64,000 nt of DNA, taken from assembly GCA_949296245.1 (NCBI GenBank), contig CASFNW010000010.1, positions 1 to 64,000 on the forward strand, given 5' to 3'. Positions 25,196 to 35,501 of the stretch are shown piece by piece. The position numbers were made by a program, and so were the translations under genes. The notes beneath the pieces are model-generated. The model had not been told where the DNA came from. It worked only from the letters and a program-made list of their open reading frames with translations, and made no database searches. The stretch comes from an uncultured bacterium (GTDB lineage Bacteria; Cyanobacteriota; Vampirovibrionia; Gastranaerophilales; Gastranaerophilaceae). Every line of letters begins with the position of its first letter. Position 1 is the stretch's first letter.

Positions 25196-27478
25196 ATGAT
25201 AAATAAACAATCTCATTCTGATTTAGAAAAATCACTTTTTGAGTCTGTAGACTCAAAAACGCCTGAATATATAAAAGAAAATAAACTCCTTGATTTGGAC
25301 AATAAGGAAGAATTTATTTTCAGACTAAAAAAAGAACATCTTGAACCTTATGATAAAGATACGAACCCGGAAGGATTGAATCTCAAAGAATGGTTTAAAA
25401 ACTATGCAAAAGAAGCAGAAGTATCAACTGCCGGCATAAGAGGGCCACAAAATATTTTGTATCCGTATGATACACGCTTTCCTATTAACTTGATAGGTAT
25501 AATGCTTGCTACAGAGGCTAAAGCACTTGTGGCACGTGAGCTTTATAAAGATGCAGAACTTGTAAAACTTGCAGGATGCGAAGTACGTTACAACTCACAG
25601 GAGATTTTAGAACTTATTGCACGTGTACAGGCTGCTCACGGAATCAAAACACTTGTTCCTGCTGAAAGAAAAACTATTCCTATCTGGATGGCATCTTTTC
25701 TTGCTTTTAAACTGGATTTGCTTGGCGGGGAATATATTACTTCAAGCCACGGTATTTCCGTTAAAAACGCAACAAAAGACCTTAACTCTCAGGGCAGTCA
25801 GTATTTGCCCGAAGAATCAATGCTCTTTGTGGAAAAAATCAGATACATATTCTCCGAAGTCGCAAAAAACGGCTATTATGACATAAAAATTGCTGCAAAT
25901 AACAACCCGTTAATATCAGAAGATATTATGAAACAGCTAAATGACGGTGTGAAGCTTTATAAAGAATACCTGACTGACGGTGTTGCAAAAGATGCGAACC
26001 TGAATTTAATCAAAAATTTAAACGAAAAAATCGTTATAGAAAACGTAGGCGGTTCGGCTTACAGAACACTCAGCAAAATCTTGAAAGAACTAAATATAGA
26101 TGACAAATTTGTCTGGACGAATAAAGAAGAAGACCCTTTCTTCCACGGTATAGGCAAATATGATACAGACCCCAAAGGCAACAAAACTTTCTATGATTAT
26201 TCTGTAGATGCCACGGTAATTTCAAAAGACAAAGAAGGAAAGTCATATTTCCCTGTGATTAAGTCTTTAAAATACGAAGAAAAATTAAAGGACTGCCCTG
26301 TAGGCACTGCTGTGTTAATCACAGACCCTGACCATGACAGGCTCACTGTCTGCCAGATAGAAAATGCTGATAAAATAGAGTTTTTAAAGAATCTTGGTGT
26401 TGATTATGTAGACCTTGGCAGCGGCAGAATTTTAACTGTATTTACTGCCAACCAGTCATTCCTTATGATTATGGATTTTTGGATGCAGCAGCTAAAAGCA
26501 GAGGGCTTATTTGATAAACATCCGAGATTTGTGATAAAAACAACAGCTTCAGCACGTTCCTGGGATGAATGGGCAAAGAAAAACAACATAAAAGTTGTTA
26601 ATGTACCTGTCGGATTTAAAGAAATTGCAAACATAATGAAAAAAGTTGAAAAACAGATTATAGAAAATCCAAACAGCGATGTTGTTGTGACAGATGTTCT
26701 TGGTAACGACATAAATCTTGGAGTAAACCCTAAACTCATCTTTGGCGGAGAAGAATCAGGCGGTATGATTATAGGTTCAGAATCCATTATAAAATCTCTG
26801 GCAGGAAGAGCAGCAATTGCAATGAGGGAAAAAAGCGCCACGGAGGCCATTGTTGTTGCTTCTGCTCTATGCGCTTATCTTGAAAAAGAAGGCAGAACAA
26901 TGTCCGGGTATCTTGATGATGTGTTTAAAACCAATGAAATTATTTCAAAATTCGATATAAGAGAAGATATTGCCTACTATAATGAATCAGAACCAGATAT
27001 AGAAAGGCTTAAACAGGCAAAAGTTGAAGGTGAAGCACAAAGAACGAAAAACGATGTGTTCTATCTTACTATGGCTGTTGCTAAAAAAATGGGTAGGATG
27101 AATCTTGAGCAAATAAAAGAAATCCTTGCCGATACATTTAGAGAATTGAATTTTGACAATCTTACAGATGTGAAATTTGTAGGTGACGGTACATATCTGG
27201 AATTTAGTGACAAATTTATAGAAATCCGCCCGTCAGGTACTGACGCAAAAACAAAAGCTTACGGTGCAGGCGCAAGCAAAGAAGAGATTAAAAAATTTGC
27301 ACAGATTATGGGTAATTACTCCGGTGATTTAACGGATTTGTATAAAAAATATGTTGATATGGAACTGTATAAAAATTCAAAAGAACTGTCTTTAAAAGAC
27401 TATGCAGTATTTACAAACAAAGACGCAAACAATACTCCTTTTGTAGTTCCTGATTACAGCAAGACTTTTAATTTTTAG
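25196..27478 (+). CDS. Large alpha-D-phosphohexomutase family protein
   Basis: A 760-residue enzyme of the phosphoglucomutase/phosphomannomutase superfamily, much longer than the usual 450-600. The N-terminus has VSTAGIRGPQNILYP. The phosphoserine loop reads EYITSSHGISVKN instead of the canonical TASHNP. The metal loop is TDPDHDRLTV, the sugar loop GGEESGGMIIGSE, and the C-terminal phosphate loop IRPSGTDAKTKAYG. The extra length lies mainly between residues 30 and 330. It probably interconverts hexose 1- and 6-phosphates, feeding GlgC nearby, but the substrate is uncertain. Transcribed alone. Confidence 0.82.
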   Translation: MINKQSHSDLEKSLFESVDSKTPEYIKENKLLDLDNKEEFIFRLKKEHLEPYDKDTNPEGLNLKEWFKNYAKEAEVSTAGIRGPQNILYPYDTRFPINLIGIMLATEAKALVARELYKDAELVKLAGCEVRYNSQEILELIARVQAAHGIKTLVPAERKTIPIWMASFLAFKLDLLGGEYITSSHGISVKNATKDLNSQGSQYLPEESMLFVEKIRYIFSEVAKNGYYDIKIAANNNPLISEDIMKQLNDGVKLYKEYLTDGVAKDANLNLIKNLNEKIVIENVGGSAYRTLSKILKELNIDDKFVWTNKEEDPFFHGIGKYDTDPKGNKTFYDYSVDATVISKDKEGKSYFPVIKSLKYEEKLKDCPVGTAVLITDPDHDRLTVCQIENADKIEFLKNLGVDYVDLGSGRILTVFTANQSFLMIMDFWMQQLKAEGLFDKHPRFVIKTTASARSWDEWAKKNNIKVVNVPVGFKEIANIMKKVEKQIIENPNSDVVVTDVLGNDINLGVNPKLIFGGEESGGMIIGSESIIKSLAGRAAIAMREKSATEAIVVASALCAYLEKEGRTMSGYLDDVFKTNEIISKFDIREDIAYYNESEPDIERLKQAKVEGEAQRTKNDVFYLTMAVAKKMGRMNLEQIKEILADTFRELNFDNLTDVKFVGDGTYLEFSDKFIEIRPSGTDAKTKAYGAGASKEEIKKFAQIMGNYSGDLTDLYKKYVDMELYKNSKELSLKDYAVFTNKDANNTPFVVPDYSKTFNF

Positions 27479-27491
27479 CTGTTTTTATACT

Positions 27492-28316
27492 TTATTTTTT
27501 ATAAATAGCTCGCAGAGTATTGATATCTCTGTCAGACAGGTGTGTGTCATTTGTAAAATTGTTTTCATACATTATATCATTATTTCTGCTGCTGTGACCG
27601 CTTATTCCAAGAGCGTGACCTGCTTCATGTAAAACAACAGGATAAATCTGTGCATTAGTGCGCATTCTGTTTGAGTCAGTTCTTTGCAGAATCTGTATAT
27701 CAGCTGACATATTCATATTGCCTATATATCTTAGTTTTGTCAGTCCGATGTTGTGGTCTGAAACAGGGTCATTTATTTGGTCTACGAAACGAACTCTTAT
27801 CTGTGCCTGATTAGGATTGCTGACAATACTGAACTTAACAAGGTTTGAGGATTCTGTCTGCCATTCATAAAATGCTTTTAGTGCTGTAGTCTTATACGGG
27901 CTGTCTTCTACCCAGATACGCACCGGCATTTTATACCATTTTGAGCGGTAATTAAGGTTCTGCGTATAGTCTCCTGTGTCATTTTCTCTTGCTTTTTTTA
28001 TTGCGGCGACTCTTCTGTATACTTTTGCTGCTTCGGCTTTGGAGTATTTTCCTATTTGTGAGTTAGGATATTTCTGTGCAATATAATTATACTGTGCATA
28101 AGAAAGATTATACTGTCGGTTAAAGTACAGTGATGCTGCATAATAAAATCTGGATTGTATATCATCAGGATTAGAACTTATTCTTTGATAAAAACAGCTT
28201 GAGGCATTTTTATATTTTTGATCGTCATACAAAAGCTTGCAGGTTTTAAAATCTGCCGCAGATACGCTTTTTGTAATTATAATTAGAGACAAAATCAAAA
28301 AAATAATCTTTTTCAT
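27492..28316 (-). CDS. Secreted matrixin-like zinc metalloprotease with N-terminal TPR
   Basis: A 274-residue exported protein. Signal peptide at 1-20 (FLILSLIIITKSVSA). Residues 22-110 form TPR-like helices (YFNRQYNLSYAQYNYIAQKY). The catalytic domain carries HEAGHALGISGH, the HExxHxxGxxH zinc site of metzincins, followed by the MYENN Met-turn. Family length is typical for bacterial matrixin-like proteases. There is no Shine-Dalgarno; TATCAT lies exactly 6 nt before the ATG on this strand. It may act on the cell's own wall or surface proteins, or on outside protein; neighbours do not tell. Confidence 0.82.
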   Translation of the reverse strand: MKKIIFLILSLIIITKSVSAADFKTCKLLYDDQKYKNASSCFYQRISSNPDDIQSRFYYAASLYFNRQYNLSYAQYNYIAQKYPNSQIGKYSKAEAAKVYRRVAAIKKARENDTGDYTQNLNYRSKWYKMPVRIWVEDSPYKTTALKAFYEWQTESSNLVKFSIVSNPNQAQIRVRFVDQINDPVSDHNIGLTKLRYIGNMNMSADIQILQRTDSNRMRTNAQIYPVVLHEAGHALGISGHSSRNNDIMYENNFTNDTHLSDRDINTLRAIYKK

Positions 28317-28497
28317 GTCAAGATGATAGCATAATATTAGTTTTGTTCAGTCATAAAAATAGTGTATAATTTGTTTGATACAGGAGACATTTTATTAATT
28401 TACTTTCAAATTGTATCAGTAAATTTAATGGCACAGTTTGCCAATATTTCTGATAAAAATAATAGTTTAAAATGTAATAAAGAACAAGGAGAACATA

Positions 28498-29271
28498 ATG
28501 AATCTTGATTTTGAAAAAGCTCTGACATACATATCAAAAGATACACAATGGGTGAATAAACTGCTGGCAGGTTCCGGAATATTGCTTGCAACTTTTGCTA
28601 TTTTTGCACTGCCCGTATTTGTTTTTGTATTTACAGATTCGGGTGCTGCTTCTATTTTTTCATTTGTATTGTGCTTTGTATTTTCATTTGTATTGAGTTT
28701 TGCTCTTGCCGGCTATATAGCAGAGACAGCCAACAAGAGAATAAATTATCAAAATTCGATACTGCCTGATTGGAATGATTTTGGCAGATTTCTTGTTACC
28801 GGAATAAAATATTTTGCCGGCTATTTTATCTATATACTTCCGTTAGTGATTGCAAGTATGGTTTATTTTGTTCTTCTCGGGATTGTAATGAACGGGTACC
28901 ATTTGAATCCTGCGGCAAACCATGCGGCCGGTTTTATACTAATGACTTTTCTGGGGGCATTGCTTCTTTTGTTTTTTATTATGGTTATGATATTTTGCCC
29001 GTTGATGATGTGTAACTTTTTTAAAGATTTAAAAATACTTTCATTTGTTAATTTCAAAGAAGCATATTCTCTTTTAAAAGACAATATAGGCAATTATTTT
29101 GTGTTGATACTTTTATTTATTGCACTCAGCGTGCTGGTTCAATTTGTATTTTCTTTTCTTGCTATAACGGTTGTCGGATTGATTCTTATTCCGGTTGTGT
29201 ATTTTTATACTTATCTTGTTATGGCAGAAATAACGGCACAGTTTGTATTGAGTGCAAAAGACAGAGAATAA
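28498..29271 (+). CDS. DUF4013-like multi-pass membrane protein
   Basis: A 257-residue inner-membrane protein with about six hydrophobic helices. The cytoplasmic segment AETANKRINYQNSILPDWND and the later repeated hydrophobic/polar layout match the DUF4013 family of unknown function. AAGGAG supports the start. It lies 18 nt upstream of thiL, but thiL may have its own promoter. Confidence 0.7.
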   Translation: MNLDFEKALTYISKDTQWVNKLLAGSGILLATFAIFALPVFVFVFTDSGAASIFSFVLCFVFSFVLSFALAGYIAETANKRINYQNSILPDWNDFGRFLVTGIKYFAGYFIYILPLVIASMVYFVLLGIVMNGYHLNPAANHAAGFILMTFLGALLLLFFIMVMIFCPLMMCNFFKDLKILSFVNFKEAYSLLKDNIGNYFVLILLFIALSVLVQFVFSFLAITVVGLILIPVVYFYTYLVMAEITAQFVLSAKDRE

Positions 29272-29289
29272 TTGTGCTAAAATTAGCAT

Positions 29290-30219
29290 ATGAAAGAACT
29301 GGAATATCTTGATGTTATAAATAAAACTCTCGGCGATTCATCGCTATTGGGGGATGATTGTGCATATTTACGGGAATTAAATCTATTTATAACACAGGAT
29401 ACCCTTGTTGAAGGCATTCACTTTGATATGGACACAACAACCGCTTATGAACTCGGACAAAAAGCGTTAAATGTAAACTTGTCCGATTTGGCAGCGTCTT
29501 TGTCAAAGCCTTTGTATGTGACGATTTCTCTGTCTTTGCCTGAAAATATAAATTCTGATTTTGTTGAGCAGTTCTATTCAGGAGTTGAAAAAATCTGTAA
29601 AGAATACGATGTAAAAGTTGCAGGCGGGGATTTAACAGGTTCTGATAAGGTCGTTATTTCTGTTTGTGCAATCGGTAAAAAAGTTTTTGATATCGATGTT
29701 TCAAGGCATTTTTCAAAACCGGATGATGTGATTGTTACAACGGGTACAAGCGGTGACAGTGCCGGAGGTCTTAAACTTTTGTTGCAGGGGAAAAAAGATT
29801 CTTGTTCTTTTATAAAAAAACATCTTTTACCTGAACCGGGACTAAAAGTAGCGTTTGAACTCGGAACTTTTTTGGAAAAAGAAAATATAAAAGAATTGTC
29901 TGTAATGGATACATCAGACGGACTCGGGGATGCTATATACAAGCTCTCTAAAGGATGCGGGTTCCAATTTGACATAGATTATGACAGAATCCCCGTAAGT
30001 AAGGAGCTGGCAACAACTTTTCCTTCTGACTATAAAAATCTTGCACTCTGGGGAGGAGAAGACTTTGAACTTTTGTTTACAATACCGGAATTTGTTTATG
30101 AGAAACTTGATAAAAATAAATTTTTTAAAATAGGAAAAGTTACAAACAAGCCGTTTTCAAAAAACAGCAGCATTTGTATAGAATACGAAAAGAATATATT
30201 TAAACATTTTGAGGAATAA
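29290..30219 (+). CDS. thiL: Thiamine-monophosphate kinase
   Basis: A 309-residue ATP-dependent enzyme making thiamine diphosphate, cytoplasmic. Marks: LGDDCAYL near residue 18, VNLSDLAAS, VAGGDLTGSDKVVISV, VMDTSDGLGDAIYKLS, and GGEDFELLFT. There is no Shine-Dalgarno; TAAAAT at 29278-29283 lies 6 nt before the ATG, consistent with a leaderless start, although the -35 is poor and read-through from the upstream gene is possible. No thiamine riboswitch was recognised upstream. Confidence 0.92.
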   Translation: MKELEYLDVINKTLGDSSLLGDDCAYLRELNLFITQDTLVEGIHFDMDTTTAYELGQKALNVNLSDLAASLSKPLYVTISLSLPENINSDFVEQFYSGVEKICKEYDVKVAGGDLTGSDKVVISVCAIGKKVFDIDVSRHFSKPDDVIVTTGTSGDSAGGLKLLLQGKKDSCSFIKKHLLPEPGLKVAFELGTFLEKENIKELSVMDTSDGLGDAIYKLSKGCGFQFDIDYDRIPVSKELATTFPSDYKNLALWGGEDFELLFTIPEFVYEKLDKNKFFKIGKVTNKPFSKNSSICIEYEKNIFKHFEE

Positions 30220-30228
30220 AGAATAAAA

Positions 30229-30900
30229 ATGGCAAAATTATCTGTTATCGTTACAGCCGGAGGAAGCTCCTCCAGATACGGCAAAACTAATAAGCTTCTG
30301 GAAAAAATAGACAATAAAGAAGTAATTATTCACTCCATAGAAGCGTTTGTTCCTTTTTGTCCGTTGGAAATTATAGTTGCTGCTTCAGAATCACTTGAAA
30401 GCATACTAAAGGAGCTTTTAAAAAAATATTGTATTAAAAATGTTAAAATAGTCAGAGGCGGTGCTGCAAGACAGGCTTCAATTTACAATGCATTAAAAGC
30501 ACTTTCTGATGTACCTGATATTGTTGCTATTCACGATGCAGCAAGACCGCTTGTAAAAAAAGATGATATTAAAAAATGCATAAAAAAAGCTCTTGAAACA
30601 AAAGCGGCAATTGTTGCGGTAAAAGCAGTTGATACAATTAAAATTGTTAAAGAAAACAATAAAATAGAATCTACTCCTGACAGAGATACGCTCCGGGCTG
30701 TGCAAACACCTCAAATTTTTGATTATTCTTTGATTATGGATGCCCACCAAAAGCTGGAGGGGCAGTCTTTTTCTGACGATGCAGGCATGCTGGAGTATCT
30801 GGGTAAAGATGTTTACGTTTCTGAAGGAAGCCGCTCTAATATAAAAATAACAACCCCGGAAGACCTTTTAATTGCAAAAAACCTTTATGAAAATGTCTGA
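30229..30900 (+). CDS. ispD: 2-C-methyl-D-erythritol 4-phosphate cytidylyltransferase
   Basis: A 223-residue enzyme of the MEP isoprenoid pathway. SVIVTAGGSSSRYG is the CTP-binding loop; VRGGAARQASIYNAL, VAIHDAARPLV and LRAVQTPQIFDY are family marks. It starts 9 nt after thiL, so it is probably in one transcript. Presence of the MEP rather than mevalonate route fits most Gram-negative and cyanobacterial lineages. Confidence 0.93.
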   Translation: MAKLSVIVTAGGSSSRYGKTNKLLEKIDNKEVIIHSIEAFVPFCPLEIIVAASESLESILKELLKKYCIKNVKIVRGGAARQASIYNALKALSDVPDIVAIHDAARPLVKKDDIKKCIKKALETKAAIVAVKAVDTIKIVKENNKIESTPDRDTLRAVQTPQIFDYSLIMDAHQKLEGQSFSDDAGMLEYLGKDVYVSEGSRSNIKITTPEDLLIAKNLYENV

Positions 30901-30919
30901 GGCAGCATCGCCTGCTGTT

Positions 30920-32185
30920 TTACAATTCATCCGGTGAAGCAATTCTGCCTAAAACAGCACTTGCCGCTGCTACTGCAGGAGAAGCCAGATATACTTCACT
31001 GTTGACATGCCCCATTCTTCCTACAAAATTGCGGTTTGTCGTGGATATGCAGCGTTCTCCTTCTGCCAGAATTCCTGCCCATCCTCCGAGACATGGTCCG
31101 CACGTTGGAGTGGATACTGCCCCCTGTGCTTCAATAATTGTCTGTATGTAACCGAGTTTTATTGCTTCAAGATATATGTCCTGAGTCCCGGGAAATACTA
31201 TTAGCCTTACATCGGGATGAACTGTTCTTCCTTTTAAAATTTCAGCAGTTACTTTTAAATCCGAAAGTCTTCCGTTAGTACAGCTTCCGATAACTGCCTG
31301 ATGTATTTTTATGTTGCCTGCCTGTGATACCGGTTTTGTGTTTTCCGGCAGGTGCGGGAATGCAACCGTAGGTTCTATTTTGGATACATCATATTTGATA
31401 ACTTTTTCATATTCAGCATCTTTGTCGCTTTCATAAAATACGGGAGTTCTTATTGAACGGTTTTTGAGATATTCTTTTGTAATTTCATCAGGAACAATAA
31501 TCCCTGCTTTTGCTCCTGCTTCAATAGCCATATTACAAATGGTGAGACGTCCGTCCATATCCATATTTTCAATAGCAGAACCGCTGATTTCAAGTACCTT
31601 GTATAACGCACCGTCTACACCAATATCACCAATAAGATGCAGTATCAAATCTTTTGCACTTACCCATTTGTTTAATTTACCGTCAAATTCAACTTTAATG
31701 GTAGAAGGCACCTTAAACCATGTCTCTCCTGATGCCATTGCACAGGCAAGGTCGGTTGAGCCTACACCGGTTGAAAATGCACCCAATGCACCGTATGTAC
31801 AGGTATGAGAGTCTGCACCTATTATCAAATCTCCTGCCGTAACTATTCCTTTTTCCGGCAAAAGAGCGTGTTCTATACCCATTCGTCCGACTTCAAAATA
31901 ATTTTTGAGATTTTGTTCATGAGAAAATTCTCTGACCATTTTTGCCTGCTGGGCAGATTTAATATCTTTGTTCGGTACAAAATGATCCGGAACAAAAACG
32001 ACTCTTTCTTTATCAAAAACTTTATCAATGCCGATTTTTTTGAATTCTTTTATTGCTACAGGCCCTGTAATATCATTTGCAAGCGTTATATCAAGTTTTG
32101 CTGTTATAAGCTGTCCGGGTTTTACTTCCTCAAGTCCGGCATGTGCTGCAAGTATTTTTTCAGCAATGGTCATTGGTCTTGTCAT
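30920..32185 (-). CDS. leuC: 3-isopropylmalate dehydratase large subunit, short (archaeal/HACN) type
   Basis: A 421-residue Fe-S hydro-lyase of leucine synthesis. Cluster and active-site signatures: [32 protein letters not shown], and [11 protein letters not shown]. The length (about 420) and the TCGPCLGG form match the LeuC2/homoaconitase subtype rather than the 466-residue enterobacterial form, so a homoaconitase-like substrate cannot be excluded. The small subunit leuD is not in the window. AAGGAG supports the start. Convergent with ispD (19 nt apart). Confidence 0.87.
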   Translation of the reverse strand: MTRPMTIAEKILAAHAGLEEVKPGQLITAKLDITLANDITGPVAIKEFKKIGIDKVFDKERVVFVPDHFVPNKDIKSAQQAKMVREFSHEQNLKNYFEVGRMGIEHALLPEKGIVTAGDLIIGADSHTCTYGALGAFSTGVGSTDLACAMASGETWFKVPSTIKVEFDGKLNKWVSAKDLILHLIGDIGVDGALYKVLEISGSAIENMDMDGRLTICNMAIEAGAKAGIIVPDEITKEYLKNRSIRTPVFYESDKDAEYEKVIKYDVSKIEPTVAFPHLPENTKPVSQAGNIKIHQAVIGSCTNGRLSDLKVTAEILKGRTVHPDVRLIVFPGTQDIYLEAIKLGYIQTIIEAQGAVSTPTCGPCLGGWAGILAEGERCISTTNRNFVGRMGHVNSEVYLASPAVAAASAVLGRIASPDEL

Positions 32186-32388
32186 TAAAATCTCCTTTTT
32201 ATTTTTTATATTTTATTACAAATTTTAGAAATGTTAAAATAAATTTACATATCGTCAAAAGCCGGATATAATGCCTAATAGGATAGGATAGGTCGGGATA
32301 TTTTTTCTTTTTTTATTTAAGCTTTTATTAACTTTGCCGATTAGCCTTATATAACGTCTTACATATAAGGAATGAAAGGTGTGTGCGT

Positions 32389-34122
32389 ATGGGCGATATG
32401 AAAATTGGTGAAGGCAAAAAATACGATGCAACTCAGGTCTCCTCTGAGGGGCTGTCGCAGGAAGAAATTGCCGAAATCACAAAGAAAAACAAACGACTTA
32501 TCAAAATTTTCCAGGCTTATGATACGGATGGAAAAGCCGGCTTAAGCTCTACAGAACTTGCTGCTGCAATGGATGATTTTATAAAAGCAGCAGGTGAAGA
32601 TAATAAAATCTCTGAAAGAGAATTTAAGAAAATGGCTGAAAATTTTAACCACTGGAATGAACTCTCAGGCGGTAAAGAAGTCAGCGGTGAAGATTTAGAA
32701 AATTTTATGAAAGCTGTAAGAAAAGCAACTAAAAAAGATGAAAAAGTTTCAACACAGCAGCTTTTGGAAGAACGACAGAAAAAAGCAGAAGCACAGTTAA
32801 GACAAATTGAAGAAGCAAGAAGACAAGAAGAAATGCAGGAACGCGCTCGACTGGATGCACAAGAAAGGTCTCAACAAATTCTTCAGGAATATGAAGCTGA
32901 ACAAAAAGCCAAAGCTGAACGAGAAGCTGAGCAGGCAAGAATTAAAGATTTGCAAACTCCTAAGATATATACTGTACAAGAAAATGAATCTTTTAAAGAT
33001 TTGATTAAACGCTCTCTTGCTGCACAGGGTATAGAAAATCCTACAGATGAACAAATGAAAGAAGCAATTGCGAAGTTTAAGAAGGATAACCCGGGTGCTG
33101 TTCACAGAACGAAAAAAGGTGTTGAATACCTTTATGCAGGTGCGGAGGTAAAAATTGCCGGTAATCTTGAAGACAAGGGTAATTCTGAAGAAATAGAAGC
33201 TAATGCACTTAAAAGAAAGGCAGATGCAGAAGCTGCAGCGGCAGAAGAAGCCCGTATAGCAGCCGAAGAAAAAGAAAAACAGGAAAAAGGCCTGCCGCCT
33301 TATGCTCCAAAAGAACAGGAGTATGAAATGCCTGATTTTAATGTAGGCTTTATGCCTTTGGACGGCGAATTTGATCCTTTAAATCCTCCGTTTATGCAGG
33401 CTTTAGATGATATAACCCCCCCTGAAACTCCTGATAACGGACAAAATGGACAGGATGTTAATCCTCCGGAAAATCAACAATCTACACCTCCGCCGGCTAA
33501 TTCGGGAGTATTAAAACTTAAAGGCGCTGATCCTGAAACAGGTAAATGGAATAACAAAAATTTTGCTAATGTACAGGGTCATGGCATGTGCAGATACAAT
33601 GAAGCATTAAAAGGATATGAGCCATATAACGGTACATATGATGGTAAATACTATGAAAACGGACAGGTCAAAAATCTGGCTACAAAGACACTTGTTGATT
33701 TCGACAGGGAATCTAAAATTCGTAGAGGAGGTGTAGATTTTGCTGATAAGTATCCGTCACAAGATTATAGAAAATATAATACATACCAGTATAGAAACGG
33801 TTCATTAACACCGCTATACAGGGATCCCACCTATGATTCAAATGTACAGATAAAAATAGGTGACACAACTTATGAACTGGCAAAAGGTAAAGGTGGCTAT
33901 GCTCATTGGGACTTTAAAGATTTCTTGGAAGACTTTGTTGATCAAGAAACAGGTGCAATAAGAGCAGATCGTTATGTCTCCAATACATATTACCTAAGAG
34001 CTAATGGTGATGAGGGCTGGATTCCTGTTAAGATAGACAGGCAAACAAAAGCTTTGATGGTTGAAATTAACGGTCAAAAATATGATATGAATGACTTAAT
34101 GACCGGAAAAGTTAAAATTTAA
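32389..34122 (+). CDS. EF-hand and LysM-like multidomain protein
   Basis: A protein of 577 residues from ATG 32389 (a GTG at 32383 is also possible; AAAGG lies between 32376 and 32380). Domains in order: an EF-hand pair (DTDGKAGLSSTE at about 45, a full 12-residue Ca loop, then a partial GEDNKISEREF); a long charged helix rich in Glu/Gln/Ala/Arg (about 125-190); a LysM-like stretch starting IYTVQENESFKDLIKR; a second Ala/Glu-rich helix; a Pro-rich linker; and a C-terminal Tyr/Gly/Asn-rich domain with no known relatives. It has no signal peptide. It may be a structural or exported protein. A strong terminator follows. Confidence 0.68.
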   Translation: MGDMKIGEGKKYDATQVSSEGLSQEEIAEITKKNKRLIKIFQAYDTDGKAGLSSTELAAAMDDFIKAAGEDNKISEREFKKMAENFNHWNELSGGKEVSGEDLENFMKAVRKATKKDEKVSTQQLLEERQKKAEAQLRQIEEARRQEEMQERARLDAQERSQQILQEYEAEQKAKAEREAEQARIKDLQTPKIYTVQENESFKDLIKRSLAAQGIENPTDEQMKEAIAKFKKDNPGAVHRTKKGVEYLYAGAEVKIAGNLEDKGNSEEIEANALKRKADAEAAAAEEARIAAEEKEKQEKGLPPYAPKEQEYEMPDFNVGFMPLDGEFDPLNPPFMQALDDITPPETPDNGQNGQDVNPPENQQSTPPPANSGVLKLKGADPETGKWNNKNFANVQGHGMCRYNEALKGYEPYNGTYDGKYYENGQVKNLATKTLVDFDRESKIRRGGVDFADKYPSQDYRKYNTYQYRNGSLTPLYRDPTYDSNVQIKIGDTTYELAKGKGGYAHWDFKDFLEDFVDQETGAIRADRYVSNTYYLRANGDEGWIPVKIDRQTKALMVEINGQKYDMNDLMTGKVKI

Positions 34123-34154
34123 TCCATCCGGTTGGAAACCGATATTAAATTCCT

Positions 34155-34184
34155 AAAAGACCTGATTAACCTCAGGTCTTTTTT
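34155..34184 (+). terminator. Intrinsic terminator
   Basis: AAAAGACCTGA / TCAGGTCTTTT stem with loop TTAACC, followed by T-run, 33 nt after the EF-hand gene. Confidence 0.85.
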
Positions 34185-34262
34185 CATCTTTTTATTATAT
34201 TTATTTTCTGATTAAGTGTGGTATGATTTACTTACATAAGTTTATTTTATAGGAGTTATTGC

Positions 34263-35501
34263 ATGCCTGTTGAAGATGATACTTTGGTAATGATACTTGC
34301 CGGCGGAGAAGGCAAAAGATTGTATCCTCTGACAAGAGACAGAGCAAAGCCTGCTGTACCGTTTGGCGGCAGATACCGTATCATTGACTTTGTTATAAAT
34401 AATTTTATCAACTCGGGCTTTTATAAATTAAAAATCTTGACCCAGTACAAATCGGATTCTTTGAATAAGCATATTACACGTACGTGGCCTTTGACACCGA
34501 TTTTGAACCAGTATGTTGAACTTATCCCAGCACAGATGAGAATAGACGGTCACTGGTATAAGGGTACTGCTGATGCTGTTTTTCAGAATATTCACCATAT
34601 TCTGGCAGAAGATTCACAATACATTGCCGTTTTTGGCGGAGACCATATTTATAAAATGAATGTAGCTCAGATGCTTGCTTTTCATAAAAAACATGAGGCT
34701 GATTTGACAATCTCCGCTATCCCTATTCCAATAGAAGAAGCAGGCGAATACGGAATTATGGAAGTAGATGACAACTGGCATCTTACAAATTTCATAGAAA
34801 AGCCTAAAACAACCCCGAAACATCTTCCCGGTGACCCGACAAAGTGTCTTGCTTCTATGGGAAATTATTTCTTTAACAGAAATAAACTGATAGAAGAATT
34901 GAGAATTGATGCTGATAACCAGACATCAAGTCATGACTTTGGCAAAAATATAATCCCCAAAATGCTTGAACAGGGAGATAAAATTTATGTGTATGACTTT
35001 GCACAAAATACTTTCCCCGGCATGGAAGAATCAGAACGCGGCTATTGGCGTGATGTAGGAACAATGGATGCGTACTGGCAGGCTAATATGGACTTGCTGG
35101 CTTATGACCCTGAGTTTAATTTGTATACAAAAGAATGGCCGATAAGAACGTACAATTACAACTATCCGCCTGCAAAATTCATCTGGGAAGAATTGGAAAG
35201 ACGCGGTATGGCAACAAACTCTCTTGTTTCGGAGGGCTGTGTAATATCCGGAGGTACGCTCTCAAGATGTATTCTATCTCCTAAAGTCAGAATAAACAGC
35301 TTTTCAAGCGTAGTTGATTCGATTATTATGGAAAATGTTAATATCGGCAGACATTCTCATATTAAAAAAGCTATTATAGACAAAAATGTAGATATTCCGC
35401 CTTATACAAAAATCGGCTTTGACAGAGCTGAAGATGAAGCAAGAGGTTTTTATGTCTCGGAAGGCGGAGTAACAGTAGTACCAAAAGGAGCGCAGCTTTG
35501 A
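34263..35501 (+). CDS. glgC: Glucose-1-phosphate adenylyltransferase
   Basis: A 412-residue enzyme making ADP-glucose for glycogen. N-terminal LAGGEGKRLYPLTRDRAKPA is the nucleotide-binding loop; GTADAVFQN, FGGDHIYKM, FIEKPKT and GYWRDVGTMDAYW are typical. The C-terminal part forms a left-handed beta-helix. A GGAG Shine-Dalgarno precedes the ATG. It overlaps the next gene by 4 bp (TTGA), implying coupling. No glgA or glgB is in the window. Confidence 0.93.
   Translation: MPVEDDTLVMILAGGEGKRLYPLTRDRAKPAVPFGGRYRIIDFVINNFINSGFYKLKILTQYKSDSLNKHITRTWPLTPILNQYVELIPAQMRIDGHWYKGTADAVFQNIHHILAEDSQYIAVFGGDHIYKMNVAQMLAFHKKHEADLTISAIPIPIEEAGEYGIMEVDDNWHLTNFIEKPKTTPKHLPGDPTKCLASMGNYFFNRNKLIEELRIDADNQTSSHDFGKNIIPKMLEQGDKIYVYDFAQNTFPGMEESERGYWRDVGTMDAYWQANMDLLAYDPEFNLYTKEWPIRTYNYNYPPAKFIWEELERRGMATNSLVSEGCVISGGTLSRCILSPKVRINSFSSVVDSIIMENVNIGRHSHIKKAIIDKNVDIPPYTKIGFDRAEDEARGFYVSEGGVTVVPKGAQL

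Noticed and set aside
28498-30219. TPP riboswitch before thiL
   Set aside because: The 18-nt gap before thiL cannot hold one, and nothing like the THI-box was seen upstream of the membrane gene.
32271-32305. Short AGGAT-type tandem repeat upstream of the EF-hand gene
   Set aside because: Only two to three units of 5-6 bp; no structure or second copy noticed.
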